A DNA stretch of 64,000 bases from Callorhinus ursinus (GCF_003265705.1 NW_020313157.1:186001-250000); one strand, 5' to 3'; shown: positions 48,736 to 60,900, counted from the first letter of the stretch. Translations and numbers: made by a program. Notes: generated from the sequence alone by a model not told the origin.

Positions 48736-49369
48736 CACGGCCACTCTTGTATATCCCAGGGAGGCAATAGAGTGAGTTTATGTGTCTGGAATGAGAAACC
48801 CAATATGGTTGGCACTTCCAATGCCCAGTCATCTGATCTTGGACACGTTACTCCACCCCTTTACACCTCACCTCCCCTGGCTTTAACATGGGGATTTGTA
48901 CATTCATTCACTCAAAGACTATTGATTGACTACCTTCAGTGTGACTAGAAAAGAACCAGAAGACAGGGGGAGTATTAAAACCCTAATGCATGCAAAGTGC
49001 TTACCAATGACTTAAGGCATTTTGTGAGCACTAGGTAAACACTAGTCATGGAAATCCTTTAATTTCCCTCCATATTCACCTTCCAAAAGCAGAATCATTG
49101 TTTAGAGGACAAATCATAAGCCTTGGGTTGGATTTGTTGTGTATCAGAGTTTGTAAACAGCTCCCGGACTGCTCTTGATTTGGGGGGCCCTGCCTTTCTC
49201 TCTGAATTAAAACCTCTGCCTAGAAAAGAGACTTTAATGTTTTTAAGGTGGATGGGGTGGGGGTGGGGTGGAGGCAGGTGATGTTTCAAACGGTCTCCCT
49301 TCTAAAGTCAAGCAAGACTTCCTTATGGGACCTCAGATATGCCTACCTTTTTCTAGGCGGTTATATATA

Positions 49370-49390
49370 CAGAGAGAGAGAGAGAGAGAT
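49370..49390. repeat. GA dinucleotide run
   Basis: Ten GA units, then TGTATAATGTATACATC, a short palindromic tail. Confidence 0.85.
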
Positions 49391-50639
49391 GTATAATGTA
49401 TACATCATAATACAATCACAAAGTTGAATTCCAAGGCAGATGGAACATTCTGATGGGGAGGCTCACTGCTGACTGATTATTTGATGCTTTCGATCTTTTA
49501 TATTGAATTTGAGATTACAAGCCTTCTTTTCCATTCAGCCCTGCCCTGCAGCTTTCCCTGACATTTTGCTATCTTTGCGTAAGCCTTTCAGGAAGGGCTT
49601 CTGAACTGTCCTCCTGTGCTGGCTGCCAGGGAAATAGGATTACTGCCTTATTCTTCAACATGGAACAACCGTACTTCATTGAAGGGTAAAATAAAATAAA
49701 ACTTTGGAATATTTTTATTCAATTTTTCAAAAAATCTTTTAAGATGAGTAACAGTGGAGTTCATTTAGCATAGCTGCCCATGAGCATTTGCTAGGAATAT
49801 GAATCCCATCTACATGTTTTAGATGCTTATCATATGATATGTTACTTTCCTATGAGTACTTCAAATGTGAGCTGAAAAAGGCTAAAGGAGCTGGCTCAGT
49901 AACAGTGCAGGAGAACACCTGGGGAGCTCTTGAGAAATGCAGATTCCAGGGTTCCAGCCTTTTCAAGGGCCAATTTATCAGCCTGGGGTGGAGCCAGGGA
50001 GGGGCTGCAGTCCACTCAAGGGGTTGTTTACTTTTCAGGGATTATGTGAGCCTCTTGCTAAATGTGACCTTGAATAAAAATTAAGTAACATAAACCTGCA
50101 ATTGAATAAAATATATAAAACGGTAATAAATGTTCCAAACTCATTACTTCCTAGTTCTTTTACTACATTTTGCTATTATTTATTGCTCTTGAGGTTTCTT
50201 CTGGCTTTCGTACCTGAACGGTAGAGATGATATATAATGGTGCGCTCCTGCACATCTTTAGCTAACTCTGAGTTCAGTGATGAGGCACTGGAAGCTTGAA
50301 CACGACCAGGTTGGGAGTATTTACACCATGGAAATCAGCAAATGCTTCAACTCAGGCTCCTGAACCCCTCCCGTCTCCCCACCGTCCCAAGCAGGTTGTT
50401 AAACACAGCACATCACTGGCTGGAGCCAGCAATATTCATTTATAACACACCAATACCACACAATTCTAATAAAAGTAGTGTCCGGACACTGTTTAAGAAA
50501 CACTGTTTAAGAAAATGATGCCAAAGATTTAGAAAAGCCAGTCTCCAGAAGAGCTGTCTTCTGGTCATTTTGTCAGTGGCTCTAAAACTCTTCCTGGCAA
50601 TAAAGTAGTGCCAAGTGTGGACAAAAGGCTAGATTGTAA

Positions 50640-50845
50640 ACTCAAGGATACCTAGGTTCTAAATCTGGCTCCAGGACTTCTGTCTGACACTGGGCAAATG
50701 AGTTAACCTCCCTGAAAAGTCGGTTCCTTCATCTGTAAAATGGTTTTCAATACTTACTTTGCAGACTCATGGTAAACAACAGTGAAGGATATTATTAGAA
50801 TGCAGCCTCAATCCTGGCTCCTAGTAATTGTTTAGTAAATGACAG
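50640..50845 (+). mobile_element. MIR, near full length
   Basis: GTTCTAAATCTGGCTCCAGGACTTC, CACTGGGCAAATGAGTTAACCTCCCTG and TTCCTTCATCTGTAAAATGG are MIR landmarks. It ends where the GAT/GGT repeat begins, so the repeat may have started in the MIR tail. Confidence 0.8.
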
Positions 50846-50849
50846 GTGT

Positions 50850-51290
50850 TTGATGATGACCATGGTGATGATGATGATGACGATTATAGAGGTGATGATG
50901 GTGATGGTGCTGCTGCTGCTGATGGTGATTGTGGTGATGATGATTATGGAGGTGATGGTGATGATGATGGTGGTGGTGATGATGGTGATGGTGGTGATGA
51001 TGATGGTGATGGTGGTGATGGTGGTGATGGTGATGATGGTGACGGTGGTGATGGTGATGGTGGTGGTGATGGTGTTGATGATGATGGTGGTGATGATTAT
51101 GGAGGTGATGGTGATGATGATGGTGATGATGGTGATGGTGGTGATGGTGATGGTGATGGTGGTGATGGTGATGATGATGGCGGTGATGATGATGATGGTG
51201 ATGGAGGTGATGGTGATGATGATGGTGGTGATGATGATTGTGATGATGGTGCTGGTGATGATGATGGCAGTGATGATTGTGGTGATGATA
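50850..51290. repeat. GAT/GGT compound trinucleotide repeat with higher-order structure
   Basis: About 440 bp of GAT, GGT and variant triplets. Non-repeat-like interruptions (GATTATGGAGG) recur at about 50942 and 51095, a 153-bp (51-triplet) spacing, and a related interruption (GATTATAGAGG) sits at 50882. In RBFOX1 pre-mRNA it reads as CAT/CAC-type triplets. It creates a long poly-His frame on the minus strand and Asp/Gly or Met/Val frames on the plus strand, none of them genes. Confidence 0.95.
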
Positions 51291-51484
51291 AGGTGTTGTT
51301 AACAGAGGCATCTGGGAGAAATCCCTTGAAATCATGGAAGCAGTTGATGGATAAAAAGCTAACTTAGTAGTCTGAAGGTTAGAAGGTTCTAGGAAAAACA
51401 AACAAACCTGATATCCATTTCAACTTCTTCATTTAAACCATTATGTGCAAATGATAATAGGAGATGCTGATATTATACTGACAG

Positions 51485-51680
51485 TGCAGACCACTTCACG
51501 TTGACGATGTCACTTATCCTCATGACACTTCTATGGAGTTGGTGCTGCAATTATACCCATTTCACCGATGAGGAAAATAAAGCTTAAGAGGAGGCCCACA
51601 CAGCAAGTAAAGTTGAGAATAGGTCCCAGAGCTAAGGCCTTGAGCTCACAAGCCAGTGTCCTTCCCTGATGACCTGCAGC
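51485..51680 (-). mobile_element. MIR fragment
   Basis: ATACCCATTTCACCGATGAGGAAAATAAAGCTTAAGAGG and AGCAAGTAAAGTTGAGAATAGG match reverse MIR. It flanks the triplet repeat on the other side. Confidence 0.7.
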
Positions 51681-52009
51681 CTTCTTAGGAATGAAGCTCT
51701 TTATCTATAAGAGATTGTTGAAGCTGAAAGCAAAAATAGGCCCATGAAGGAGAAATTGAAGGTCAAAGTTCCGTATTAGATTACTTATGAAAAACTCACA
51801 ATATTCCAGAGTTATCTGTGACCTTTGAGGGAAACAGTGTGTTCCATATATTTATCCTGGGTGGTATTACACCTGAGAAAGAAGGCTGAATTATATGAAC
51901 AACTGACTAAACGAACTAGGCTGTTTCTAATCTTCAAGCACCATGGCTTTAATGAAAGGGGGCAAACTGTGACATTTTGGCAGATGGGACGGATTGAGAG
52001 AAGCAGGAC

Positions 52010-52180
52010 CAGAAGCAGCATCAGGAGACAGGTTTGAATCCTGGCTCTGAGATTTGGAGGCAGAGCTGTGTGACCCTGGGCAAAACCTGAGCCTCATAAA
52101 TGGTGGCAATAATACTGAAATTGTAGCATGTAATGAAAATTCTACCAAAGTACATAAGTGCATGGCAAAACGCCCTTGTT
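52010..52180 (+). mobile_element. MIR fragment
   Basis: GACAGGTTTGAATCCTGGCTCTGAGATTTGG and GCTGTGTGACCCTGGGCAAAACCTGAGCCTCA follow the MIR core. Confidence 0.75.
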
Positions 52181-52234
52181 ATGAAAGCAATTAGCAGGCA
52201 TTACTTTTTTTCTTTTAGTTTAGAATTTCATAGT

Positions 52235-53035
52235 CAGGTTTGACAAATATTAAGTGTTAAGTGTGGGTTAGGTACAATTCTAGGTGCTGGAAACAGATAA
52301 TGGAGAAAGTAGATAAAAATCCCTCCTCAAGGAGCTTAATTTCCGGTGGGGTTGAAAAGTGATAAGCAATAGCACAGTACATAAAGAACATGACAGAATA
52401 GGCTAGGAGTGTAAGCACCATGAGACAAAACACTGAACATGAGGATTGGGGTGCTGGGGAGGGTTTGAAATTTTTAGCGAATGGTTTTTGAGGTGACATT
52501 TGAGTCGAAATTTGACAGAGTGTTGAGCCATGGGGATAGGTCAGGAAAGAATGGTTCAGACACAGGGACAGTCTGTGCAAAGGTCCTGGGGTAGGAACAT
52601 GAGGGCGAGTGAGGCTGGTGCAGAGTGATCAGAGGGAAGAGAATAGGAGATGATGTCAGAGATATAATGAAGTGTCATTTAATAAGGGCTTTTAGGGTAC
52701 CGTAGGAACTTTGGCTTTAAAAAAAAGCTTTTTAACTTTTGAAATATAGATTTACAGAGGTGTTACAAAGATAGTGGGGTTCTCATCCAGCTTTCTCTAA
52801 AGTTAACGTCTCACCCAACCATGTGTATTTATCCAAACTATGAAGTTAACATTTGCATATTATGAACTACAGTGTTTATTCAAATTTCCTGTTTTTCCAC
52901 TAATGTCCTTTTTCTGTTGTAGGATCCACTCTTGAATATCAAGTTGCACTTACGGGATTTTGGCTTTTACTCTGAGAGAAACTGAGTGAGCCACTAGAGG
53001 GCTTTTAACAGAGGGAGATGAAATGATTTACACTT
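52235..53035 (-). mobile_element. L2 element split by an L1 insertion
   Basis: GTACAATTCTAGGTGCTGGAAACAGATAATGG through AACTTTGGCTTT (to 52718) is reverse L2, and the same element resumes at about 52959 with TTTGGCTTTTACTCTGAGAGAAACTGAGTGAGCCACTAGAGGG. The middle is an L1 piece. Confidence 0.7.
52719..52958 (+). mobile_element. L1 3' fragment nested in L2
   Basis: GAAATATAGATTTACAGAGGTGTTACAAAGATAGTGGG, TTATTCAAATTTCCTG and CTAATGTCCTTTTTCTGTTGTAGGATCC are ancient L1 landmarks. TTTGGCTTT flanks it at 52710-52718 and 52959-52967, a 9-bp duplication. Confidence 0.7.
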
Positions 53036-53804
53036 TAGCGGGATTTCTGGGTGTTTTCTTTTTCTACTTAAATCTGAGTTGAGAACAAGAGGATTGGAAG
53101 ATTACTTGAATTGTAATTTAATGGGCTCTCACTTAAACCTCCCTTATGCTCCCCCTGAGAATAGCAAATGTCCTTTATCAGACTTTTACCAAAAGAAATG
53201 GCCAAAAACAATTATCAGGCATTTTATAAATACAAAATGCTATGTTAATGCTAAATAATAAGCATAATACTCATTTCCTTAGTGTTCCACTTGATTTTTA
53301 TTACTGCAAATGCTAATTGTTCCAACATCTTGGATTTATGTTACTCCTTTCCCCCTAAATAGCCAAGTATTTTCTACTTGTATTTTCTTAATTGTCTGAA
53401 CTAATAAGCTTGCCTGGTTAGAACATGGTGATAATGTGGCCAAAATTACAGGTTTGATGTCATGCCTTTGGCTTTGCATAAGAAAATGAAACAAAATAAG
53501 AGCACTCAGAAGCTATAAAAATTGTCCAAATTGGGGCTTGTTAAGTCATTATGTTGAGTGCTTGGTTTAAACAGGTGGGGGCTAAAGGCGCCTGAATCCC
53601 TTGTCTGAATTCACTGACATTCAAAATCAGCTGCTTCCCTTTAGAGCTGCTTTGCCATGAACACCCCCAGATTTCTGATGAGGAAGCTGAGATGCAGCGA
53701 GGCTAAATCTGTTACTGCAGCTGTAATAGCTGATAATTAAGAGGCTGAGCTCAAGAATGTAATTTTCTTAGTTCAGATTTTTTTCTCTCTCTGCTGTGCA
53801 ACCA

Positions 53805-53960
53805 CAAGTCAGTTAGCTAACCTCTCTGTGCCCAGGCTGCTGATCAGAGTAGTTGACTTTTATTTAAGAGTACCTAAAATATAGGCTTGCTGTGACAGGA
53901 TAACATAATGCATAGAAAGCATTTAGTACCATGCCCGGAAGGTAATAGATTTATAACTAT
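53805..53960 (+). mobile_element. MIR fragment
   Basis: AAGTCAGTTAGCTAACCTCTCTGTGCCCAGG and AGCATTTAGTACCATGCCCGGAAGGTAATAG are MIR landmarks. Confidence 0.65.
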
Positions 53961-54049
53961 TCCTGGCATGATGAGGATCCTGTGTGGTTGTTCTGCTGGT
54001 GCTTCTGCTTCTCCTAACCCTATCCTAGAATACGCTACGTTGAATTGAA

Positions 54050-54190
54050 ACATCTGTCCATTTGCCCATCATCCCCACTAAGCTGTGAGCTCTGAAAGGA
54101 TAGGATCTGGGTCTTCTATTCTTCACCTTCAATGCCTGGCGCAGAGCCTGCCATACGCTGATGACCTCTGAGCAGAACTGGACTCTTTCA
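54050..54190 (+). mobile_element. L2 3' fragment
   Basis: CACTAAGCTGTGAGCTCTGAAAGGATAGGATCTGGGTC and AATGCCTGGCGCAGAGCCTGCCATACG match the L2 3' UTR. Confidence 0.65.
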
Positions 54191-54801
54191 AAAGAGCTCT
54201 CAGGCTGGAAGTCTGGATGGCAGCTGAGCTTGGAGGTCACCATCTACGAGAAATCTTGTCTCTTCTTGTCTTCTAGAACCAGCCTCTTTACTCACAAGTT
54301 CATCCACGTTGGGGTGTAATTGTCCAAACGTGGACTGAGGCAACCGCCTCTTACAGCTGGGGCTTAGGACGCAGCTCCATCCGGGCAACACCCAACATCC
54401 CCTTCTGAAATGAACTGTGCATCTTAACCTGAAGGTCCTGGCCCCTTGGAGATCTTCGTTGGAATTGTGACTGTTGCTACCCATTTCTTCCTTCCCGTAT
54501 GAGGGTACAACAGGGTTCAGTTGTGCCTTGGGGTCCTATAGGTCTAACATTCATGTTTGTTGTTATTCAAAAGCTGTTCTTTAAATATTGTAGACATTGG
54601 GAATTTTTTTTTTTAAAGGAAGGAATAAAGAAAGGAGGGAAGGAAGGAAGAAAAGAAAGAAGGAAGGAAAGAGGGGAGGGTCTTACTCCTACTGGAATAT
54701 CTCACGGGCTGAGTGAGAGGACAGAGGGGATATGTCAAAGAATATTTGAGAGTGCTGAATGGGTCACGTAAAAACAAAAGAAAACAAAGAGATGGGGCCT
54801 T

Positions 54802-54963
54802 GGGGGGTGGGGGATGGGTTAGCCCGGTGATGGGTATTGAGGAGGGCACGTTCTGCATGGAGCACTGGGTGTTATGCACAAACAATGAATCATGGAACAC
54901 TGCACCAAAAACTAATGATGTAATATATGGTGATTAACATAACAATAAAAAAATTAAAAAAAA
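54802..54963 (+). mobile_element. Carnivore L1, 5'-truncated 3' end
   Basis: GGGATGGGTTAGCCCGGTGATGGGTATT, GAGCACTGGGTGTTATGCACAAACAATGAATCATGGAACAC and a terminal AACAATAAAAAAATTAAAA tail are the end of the young carnivore L1. A perfect 21-bp target-site duplication flanks it (54781-54801 and 54964-54984). A GGAA tract lies just upstream at 54617-54677. Confidence 0.9.
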
Positions 54964-55679
54964 AAAACAAAGAGATGGGGCCTTAAGAATGCTGGAGACA
55001 TACATCTTAACGGGTCACAAACTGTGGACTCCTCCTCTCCGGTTCTGTAGTGCCTATTAAGAATTGAGTGGAGGTTCAGTTCAGATTTTGCCATAAAAAG
55101 CATGGTTATCAATTAATATTGATCTGCTTGTCACTCGGGCCACTGCTCTGCCCAGGCCGTACCACAAGGTTCAGCTCTCTACCTTCTCTGAAAGACACTT
55201 GGGTGCTTAAGAAAATGTTTCTGGAAAATCTCTTCTGAAGTCTTTCCACCTTCCAATGCTAAAGTCCTACACCTCTAGATGTTAAAGAAATATTCCCATT
55301 TTGGTGTTTGTTTTTAAATATTCTCTGACTGTAAAAGGATATCACAGATGAAATAAGAAACTATAGCTACTGACCAACATTCTCACAGACAAGGATCTAA
55401 AGAAGCATCCTTGGGAATAAGCTGTAAAACTCCACTATGAAAAAAAGAAAGGTACAAACCCAGAGTGGAGAAGATAATCTTAAAACAAAACATAAGGATC
55501 AAGAGTAATCATTCTATAAAGATACTCTACAATGCTGAGATGGGAGAGAAAAGGGGACTGGGGGACAAAATGGCTAACACACAAGTAGAATGCAAATCTC
55601 ATTAAGGGATTATAGGGAAGAGAGACACTTCTGTCTTGGACATCAGAGAGGATGGAGGAGCAGAAGATGGAGATACAGG

Positions 55680-55855
55680 GCCTTTGCACATGCTATTTCC
55701 TCTGCTGAAACATTCCTCCTAGAGTTTGCCCGTGAATGACTGGCTTTTCATCCTCATGTCTTGGCAGAAGTGGCACTCCCTTACAAAGCTTTCCCTGACC
55801 ACACTATCTAAGAGTATGTTGGTAATGAAACTCTCTAAGACGATAACAAGAAGCA
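55680..55855 (+). mobile_element. L2 fragment
   Basis: GGGCCTTTGCACATGCTATTTCCTCTGC and AAGCTTTCCCTGACCACACTATCTAAGAG are L2 landmarks. Confidence 0.75.
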
Positions 55856-56944
55856 AGCCCTGCCAACTTCTGTGGTGTAAATACTCTCCTCTTGGCTGAT
55901 TCCAAACTACAAACTTGATGTCACTGAACACAGAGATGGGAAAACAGTGCTCACAATTGGCTCCTGCCAGCCTATTCAAACACCCCACTGACTTAGCTGA
56001 AATTATCCCATTGATTTCGTTACTTATTGATGGTCTCCTTCCAGCTGGTACCCAGCAAATGCACCTTAAATATTCCTTATTTGGGTTCCCCATTCTTGCT
56101 TTGTGGTTTGGAAACCCCTCTCCATGTAGTGATCTGGGACCACTGTAGAGTTCACCTCATTTATCTTCCCTCTCTTGGTGCTTCTTGTGGTCCAAAGCCT
56201 GGAATTATTGTTCCTTTTCTGTTGAGCACTCCAGTTGTTTAAGGTGGGGATGAAAACCCAGTCCCCGTTACTCCACCATGGCTAAGGGCAGAAATTCTCA
56301 CTTGGATGAACGAGGATGTCCGCGTGTGGGTGAAGAGGGCGGTCACTGTGGTTCCCTGGAATGTTAAAATACAGGACGACATCTGAAAGCTCACCATCTG
56401 TGCCCTCCAGTGAGTCTGGGGGCATTGTGCGTGTTCTAGAAATTTCTAGGGCTTCCTACTTCTGTTAGGTCGGGATTAAAAATTGGAATCCTTTTCTGAG
56501 CACTGTTTGTTAATATGAAAAGCATCATTTAATTAGGACTAATATAAGATACCCTGCAGAGCGATAATTTAATAATTCGGCCATTTTATTTATACAGTGC
56601 CTCCAGGCCCCTCATTAAAAATGAAAGAGACATTTGATGGGACTACGTGGCTTTGCCGCTGCAAACATTCCAAGTGCTCTCAGATCATAAAGCCCACCCT
56701 ATGGGCATTGTGAGAGCCATCTCCCTAGCCTGGGAGCAGACATTTGTGTTGCCAAATTAACCTTCATGGACAGGGGAGTCCCAGGAACCATTTGTTTACC
56801 TGGCACTTAAGGGCAGTCTCTAGTCCAACCAAAAAAAAAAAAAAGAGGACGAAGAAAGAAAGAAAAAGAAAGACTCTAGAGGAGTCCACCCAAGAGAGCG
56901 AGACTCTTACTGATTCAAAACTCTCAGGGAGCTTCCCCTAGCTC

Positions 56945-57345
56945 TTGGAACTAAATCTGGACTCCTGGCTTGGCTAGCAAGGACCCGCCTTTACGATTTC
57001 ATTTCTAGAGCTTCTTCCAGCCCCACCACCCTGCTTTCGTTCCCCTCAAACCACCAGGGTCTTTCCCACATCAAGGCCTTTGCATACATGGGCTCCTCTC
57101 CCTGGAACCTCTTCCTTCCACTCTTTGCCATAACTGGATCCTTCTCATCCTTAGTCATCAGCTTAAATGTCATCTCCTCAGAGCATCCTCCCTGCCCACC
57201 CCCTATGATGCAGCACCGCTCTTGTCTGTTTCTCTCGTGTCACCAGCAAGGCTAGCAAGTGCTCTGATGTATTTGCTTGGCCCCCTGGAATATAAGCTCT
57301 GTGATGGCAGCATCTTCTCGGTCTTGTTCAACATACTTCCAGAAG
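56945..57345 (+). mobile_element. L2 fragment
   Basis: AAGGCCTTTGCATACATGG, CATCAGCTTAAATGTCATCTCCTCAGAG and AATATAAGCTCTGTGATGGCAGC give a long colinear L2 match. Confidence 0.8.
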
Positions 57346-57810
57346 CCAGAGAGGTGGGTTCTTAATAGTGATTACCTCATTAATCATTAAGGCATAAGTA
57401 AGTGGGTTTCCAGTTAATGGTGTGGCACAACGTGCCATCATGCCTGGAATGTCCTCTCTGTCTTCTGCCGGTCTGCGGCCAGGCCCATGACTCAAGATAG
57501 AGATCAATATGGTGGTGTCAAGTACAGAAGAAACCACAGAGGGAAGTGGGCTGGCTCTCCTCGTGATGCATCAGGTGGTGGGAAATATGGATGAATGGAA
57601 GCAGAAACTATGGCTGGAGAGAAGGATCTCTTGTGCTTCACTTGGAGCTCCCACCCCGAGCATCCTGTTCGATGCCCCTGGGAATGCGTCTGCCATCCGC
57701 ATTGCTCTACATCCCCAGACTGGGACGAGGCCTGTGAGGCCATGGGCTGCTTCATTCACCTCTCTATTCCCAACACTCAGCACCAGATTTAAAGCTTGTT
57801 TAGGACACCA

Positions 57811-57833
57811 AGTGTGTGTGTGTGTGTGTGTGT
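57811..57833. repeat. GT dinucleotide run
   Basis: An uninterrupted run of about eleven GT units, a typical polymorphic microsatellite. Confidence 0.9.
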
Positions 57834-58984
57834 CTGGAAGGGTGCAGGGGACAGGGGGATGGCTGGAGGGGGCCAGTGTAGAGAACAACTTGGTTTGTTT
57901 TGGGGTATTTTGCATGGTGAACAGTCACTGCAAATGAATGGAATAAACTGCTCAAAATGCAAACATCCAGCTTATTTCCATTGTACAGAGTGTATTTTTT
58001 TCCACAATTTCAAAAGAGTAAGGCACCACTCCTGAGCAAACACTAAGATGGGCTTAGTAAAGTTTGTGCGTGACGCCTGGGATTTGCTCTGTCACTAAAG
58101 AAGCAAAGCCACATGGGCACGTGGCCGACGCTACCATCCATTCCGTTTTGTCTCCTAGCAGGATAGATTACTCTTCTGCTTTAAAATACACACAACCTTC
58201 CTGTTCATTAATCATTCTAACAGGTTTCAACTTCATACCAGCCAATCCAAGAACAATAGCAAAGAACCATAAAACCTGTTTCCACCTGCATAAGAAATGG
58301 AACAAGCGAGGTATCTGAATCACAAACTTGAAAACCCGAACTAAATAATTTAAAAGTCTAATTTCTAAAAGCACATGCTTTCTAATGGCATAGCTATTTG
58401 TCATGCCTGCCTTGATTCTGAGTCTAATGCTGCCAGCCATGTGGTAAGTTCACCGTTAATATGTGAAAGGGATTATTTGCTCTATTTTTTCTGCAATAAA
58501 TTATGTTGGTCTTTTAAGGATCTCCAGCTTGCAAAAGGGATGAAATACACAGATCCACTAATCCATTTTTTTTCTCCTTTTCTGTCCTCTCCCGTCCTCC
58601 TTCCCCCTCTCCTCTGTTTCTCGATTTTGGCATACAATGGAAGGCAAGGTGCGCACTTAATAAATTACGTTTGCAGAAGCAGTGGTACCACCTGACACAA
58701 TTATGCACTTGTTGAGTTAGTGGCCACTTGTAAACAGACTTTGTAAGCCATCCCACTTCATACTGAAAGGTACTAATGCATCATTATGATCTAGCGGGCT
58801 GCCTGCTGAATTTTACAGCATTGCACACTACATTAACCTTTGGTACCGCCGATATTTATGACCTTATAAGAAAGTATTTATCAAGCTGAAAGCCAATACG
58901 CAGCACTCGTGTTTTAGCTAGTGCTGGGTAGAAACCATTATCACTCCTTTCTTCAGGCATTTTAAATCACTCTGAGATAATGCT

Positions 58985-59480
58985 TGGCACTGGCAAGGGT
59001 TCGGGAAATGGGGCACTCCCGTGCAGTCTTGTTGGGAGTTTAAATTGGTATGATCTTTCTGGAGGGTGATTTTTTAGTTTTATCTGACTATCAGAAGCCT
59101 TTAAAAATGTGCATTTTTACTCTTTGACCCAGCCGTTCTACTTCTGGGAATTTATTCTACGGAAACAATCAGGGAAGTGTGCAAAGATTTGGGCAAGAGG
59201 AAATTCATTACAGTGATATTTGCTGCAGTGAAAAATGGGGAGCAACCTAAGTGTCCAACGACAAGGGACTGGCTAAATGAAGTCCAATCCAAACAATGCT
59301 GGACAATGAAACACAAAGAAGCCACCAGAGGGGGAGAAGCGTTAAAATACATTAGATGACTTGGAAAGCTATGTACGGTATTTTTAATTGGAAAGCAAGT
59401 CACAAAACAGTATGGCATACACCATCTTCGTATTTTTATTTATTTAAAAAATGTTTGTAACACACTGCAAAAGCCCCCGG
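58985..59480 (+). mobile_element. L1 ORF2 end and 3' UTR (old L1M)
   Basis: GGCACTGGCAAGGGTTCGGGAAATGGGGCACTC, CTTTGACCCAGCCGTTCTACTTCTGGGAATTTATTCTACGGAAACAATCAGG and GAGCAACCTAAGTGTCCAACGACAAGG are the typical ORF2 C-terminal coding stretch, with frameshifts. Non-functional. Confidence 0.85.
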
Positions 59481-59744
59481 AGGATAAACAGGTGATCAAT
59501 GCTAAGAGAGTACAACTGTGGCGATTTTTATTATTTGCTTATTTGGGTTTTCTGTCTCTTCTATAATGAATAGGACTGATTTACATAGTTTAAGAAAAGA
59601 CTTAAGGGATTGGGTCTTGTTTGTCTCTCGATCTGCAGTGTGTAACACAGGGTCAGTAATGAATTTTTTTTTTTTTTTAATGAGCTCAGAGTCATGGGAT
59701 AATGGTAATAATTGCTTCTATTTTTATGACACTTTGTGATTTCT

Positions 59745-59950
59745 AAAGCACGCTCACATCTGATTTCTCATGTGAATCTCCAAACAGTCTTGTCAGGCAG
59801 GCGAGACCGATATTTCTGGTTCTGCTCCCAGAGGCAGAGACTGAGACTCAGAGAATGCATATGATTTGCCAATGGTCACGGAGTCTCAAAATGCAGAGGT
59901 GGGACCCTCTGTACCAAGCCTTCCAGCTCCTGAGTCCATGTTCCTTCCCC
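59745..59950 (-). mobile_element. MIR fragment
   Basis: CAGAGGCAGAGACTGAGACTCAGAGAATGCATATGATTTGCCAATGGTCACGGAGTC is a reverse MIR core. Confidence 0.7.
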
Positions 59951-60684
59951 CCACCATGTGCCTCACCTGGAAAGGCCTGGAAAGAAAGGCCAGGGAGAAC
60001 ATAGCCACCGTAGGTAAATCAAGTCACTGTGCAGGTCAGCTCTTCCATTCGGCCTACCTGGCTTAATTCTAAATTCACCGGGTCAGAGACAGACAGAGTG
60101 GAGACAGAGCTGGGGCTTTAATAAAACAGGTTAACAGTACACCTCAAACCCCAGGGAACAGAACAGACCTGTCCAGGGCCCATTAACAGGGCCTTGCAGC
60201 TTCCGGCAGCTGCAGGCAGAGGAGGGGCTAGATCTGGGGTTTTGATGTCTCCCAGAATTATCGACTAATGTGTGTCTGTTGGACAGGGAGATGAGATCAA
60301 AGCCTCCTGCAGAGGAGGAAGGTGGAGGCCTGGCCTCGAGCCAGGGGGTCAGGGGGCTGCAAACCCTGCCGCCCCTGCCCCCCACTGCCTGGACCCTGCC
60401 CCTCTCCCCGGTGGGCTGTTTTTCTGAAAGGGAACTGCAGTTTCAAGAAAGGGAGGGCAGGGGCTCTCCTCCTGTCAATCTCTGCAGAAACAACCTTTAC
60501 TTTAGCTATGTTCTCTCGGTCCGCGTAACTACTCAAGTGCCCGTTGGCTCTCTGCAAGGCAGAGGGGCCCTAAGAAAAATATAACTCCTGCCTGGAATGA
60601 TAATCAAAACAACCTTTATTTTGCCTGCCACTCTTGGCCAAACACTGTTTGATGCAGTCTCAATGTATTATCCTGCTTAAGCCT

Positions 60685-60900
60685 CAAAACAGCCCCTTTC
60701 ATTCAGTCGTTCATTCATTCATTCATTCATTCAGCACATTTTCCCTGAGCACCTACTTTGAGCAAAGCACTGGGGAGGCAGGGATGATGAACAAAACACG
60801 ATGTGGAGCTGACAGTGTGGCCGATGGGCCTACACAAGTAACCTAATCAGGAAAATTATTGCGAGTTGTAGTGAGTGCTATAAAGCCAACAAATTCAAGA
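60685..60900 (-). mobile_element. L2 3' end with CATT tail repeat
   Basis: The CATT run at 60706-60732 followed by CAGCACATTTTCCCTGAGCACCTACTTTGAGCAAAGCACTGGGGAGGC is a reverse L2 3' end with its terminal tetranucleotide repeat expanded. Confidence 0.8.

Noticed and set aside
50832..51401. A 189-codon minus-strand open frame dominated by histidine, and 150-173-codon plus-strand frames of Asp/Gly or Met/Val.
   Set aside because: They are translations of the GAT/GGT triplet repeat. Triplet repeats stay open in several frames by default; there is no start context, splice structure or non-repeat coding sequence.
58985..59480. Possible coding sequence resembling reverse transcriptase C-terminus.
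   Set aside because: It is an old, frameshifted L1 ORF2 end and not a functional gene.
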